Source of the DNA: Ophiostoma sp. CBS 140.51
Lineage: Eukaryota > Ascomycota > Sordariomycetes > Ophiostomatales > Ophiostomataceae
Length of the DNA stretch: 64,000 nucleotides
Assembly (NCBI GenBank): GCA_029298735.1
Contig: JANSLP010000041.1
Location: forward strand, 1-64,000
Direction: 5' to 3'
In this document: positions 63,640-64,000 of the stretch, one piece after another
Position numbering within the stretch: position 1 is the stretch's first letter
Layout: the number at the start of each line of letters is the position of its first letter
Translations under genes and position numbers: made by a program
The notes under the pieces: generated by a model
Database searches by the model: none
Told to the model about the DNA's origin: nothing
The model's input: the letters and a program-made list of their open reading frames with translations, nothing else

Positions 63640-64000
63640 TTACTCTGCCTGCTCACCGCCCCAGCCTTGCAAGGGCACCACTGTCGGCTCGCCTGCATTG
63701 CGTACCACCACCCACACCACGTCGGCGCTCTCGGGTGAAGCAGGCGCTTCATTCCGTACTTGGTGCTCCGTCCAGGCGGGGATAAAGGCAAAGTCGCCCG
63801 CACTGATCGTGGCCGTGGCCGGCGGTTTGCGCGCCGACGACGACGACCCGTTGTCGTCAAACTCGTCCACCTCGTCAAAGTCTTCTGGGAGTGTGGCCAG
63901 CACGGCCGTGCCGGACACGGCGTACACAATGGCTTCCTGTTCGCCATTGTGGAACACGACGGTCGAGCACTGCGGCTTGACGGTCAAGACGGATGCACAC
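63640..64000 (-). CDS. Cupin-domain protein, C-terminal part (5' end beyond the window)
   Basis: The frame runs from the stop at 63640 to the right edge, 120 codons, without a credible start (the first possible codon, at 63987, is TTG), so the gene begins outside. Cupin motif 1 is VVFHNGEQEAIVYAVSGTAV (His, Glu and Gly positions conserved) and motif 2 is GDFAFIPAWTEHQVRN (Pro, His, Asn). Small single-domain cupins bind a metal and serve varied roles; the substrate cannot be told. An acidic Ser-rich insert (VDEFDDNGSSSS) separates the two motifs. Convergent with the NmrA-like gene, 164 bp apart. Confidence 0.85.
   Translation of the reverse strand, partial: CASVLTVKPQCSTVVFHNGEQEAIVYAVSGTAVLATLPEDFDEVDEFDDNGSSSSARKPPATATISAGDFAFIPAWTEHQVRNEAPASPESADVVWVVVRNAGEPTVVPLQGWGGEQAE

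Overview
The window looks like a chromosomal segment of a filamentous ascomycete (Pezizomycotina, most likely a sordariomycete). The grounds are intron-poor genes with short GT-AG introns of about 50-90 nt and CTAAC-type branch points, C-ending codon preference in housekeeping genes, long pyrimidine-rich 5' regions, and typical gene families: an AA9 polysaccharide monooxygenase, a NACHT-ankyrin NLR, HNH_2, PQ-loop, DUF1769 and F-box/2EXR proteins. I cannot name a species. I support 18 protein-coding genes (one cut by the right edge, one small and doubtful), one clear pseudogene and one decayed coding tail.

Layout. 0-20 kb: an F-box-like gene (-), a divergent secreted subtilase (-), a degenerate minisatellite, squalene synthase ERG9 (-), a UDP-4-keto-rhamnose reductase-like gene (+) and a class C J-protein (+). 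20-32 kb: a large disordered protein (+), a membrane-anchored cytochrome b5-domain protein (+), NBS1 of the MRN complex (-, three exons) and an aldo/keto reductase (-). 32-43 kb is the accessory part: an intact F-box/LRR-like gene (-), a broken paralogue of it at 34.99-36.77 kb, then a NACHT-ankyrin NLR (+) with 15 nearly identical 99-bp repeats, followed by an AT-rich tail that still reads as decayed protein with a ZZ-finger-like motif. 43-64 kb: AA9 LPMO (+), a 2EXR-like protein (+), an MFS transporter (+), a DUF1769 protein (-), an FBXO31-like F-box protein (-), an HNH_2 protein (+), a PQ-loop membrane protein (+), a small membrane ORF (+), an NmrA-like Rossmann protein (+) and the end of a cupin gene (-).

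The genes do not form one pathway or a recognisable secondary-metabolite cluster. Most are ordinary housekeeping genes. The part with most biological interest is 32-43 kb. There a fast-evolving immune or allorecognition-type receptor with homogenised repeats sits beside a dying F-box duplicate, in AT-rich sequence whose stops are compatible with C-to-T (RIP-like) decay.

All calls rest on reading the sequence and on family knowledge. No database search or expression evidence was available. Exon boundaries were derived from frame, splice sites and family resemblance.
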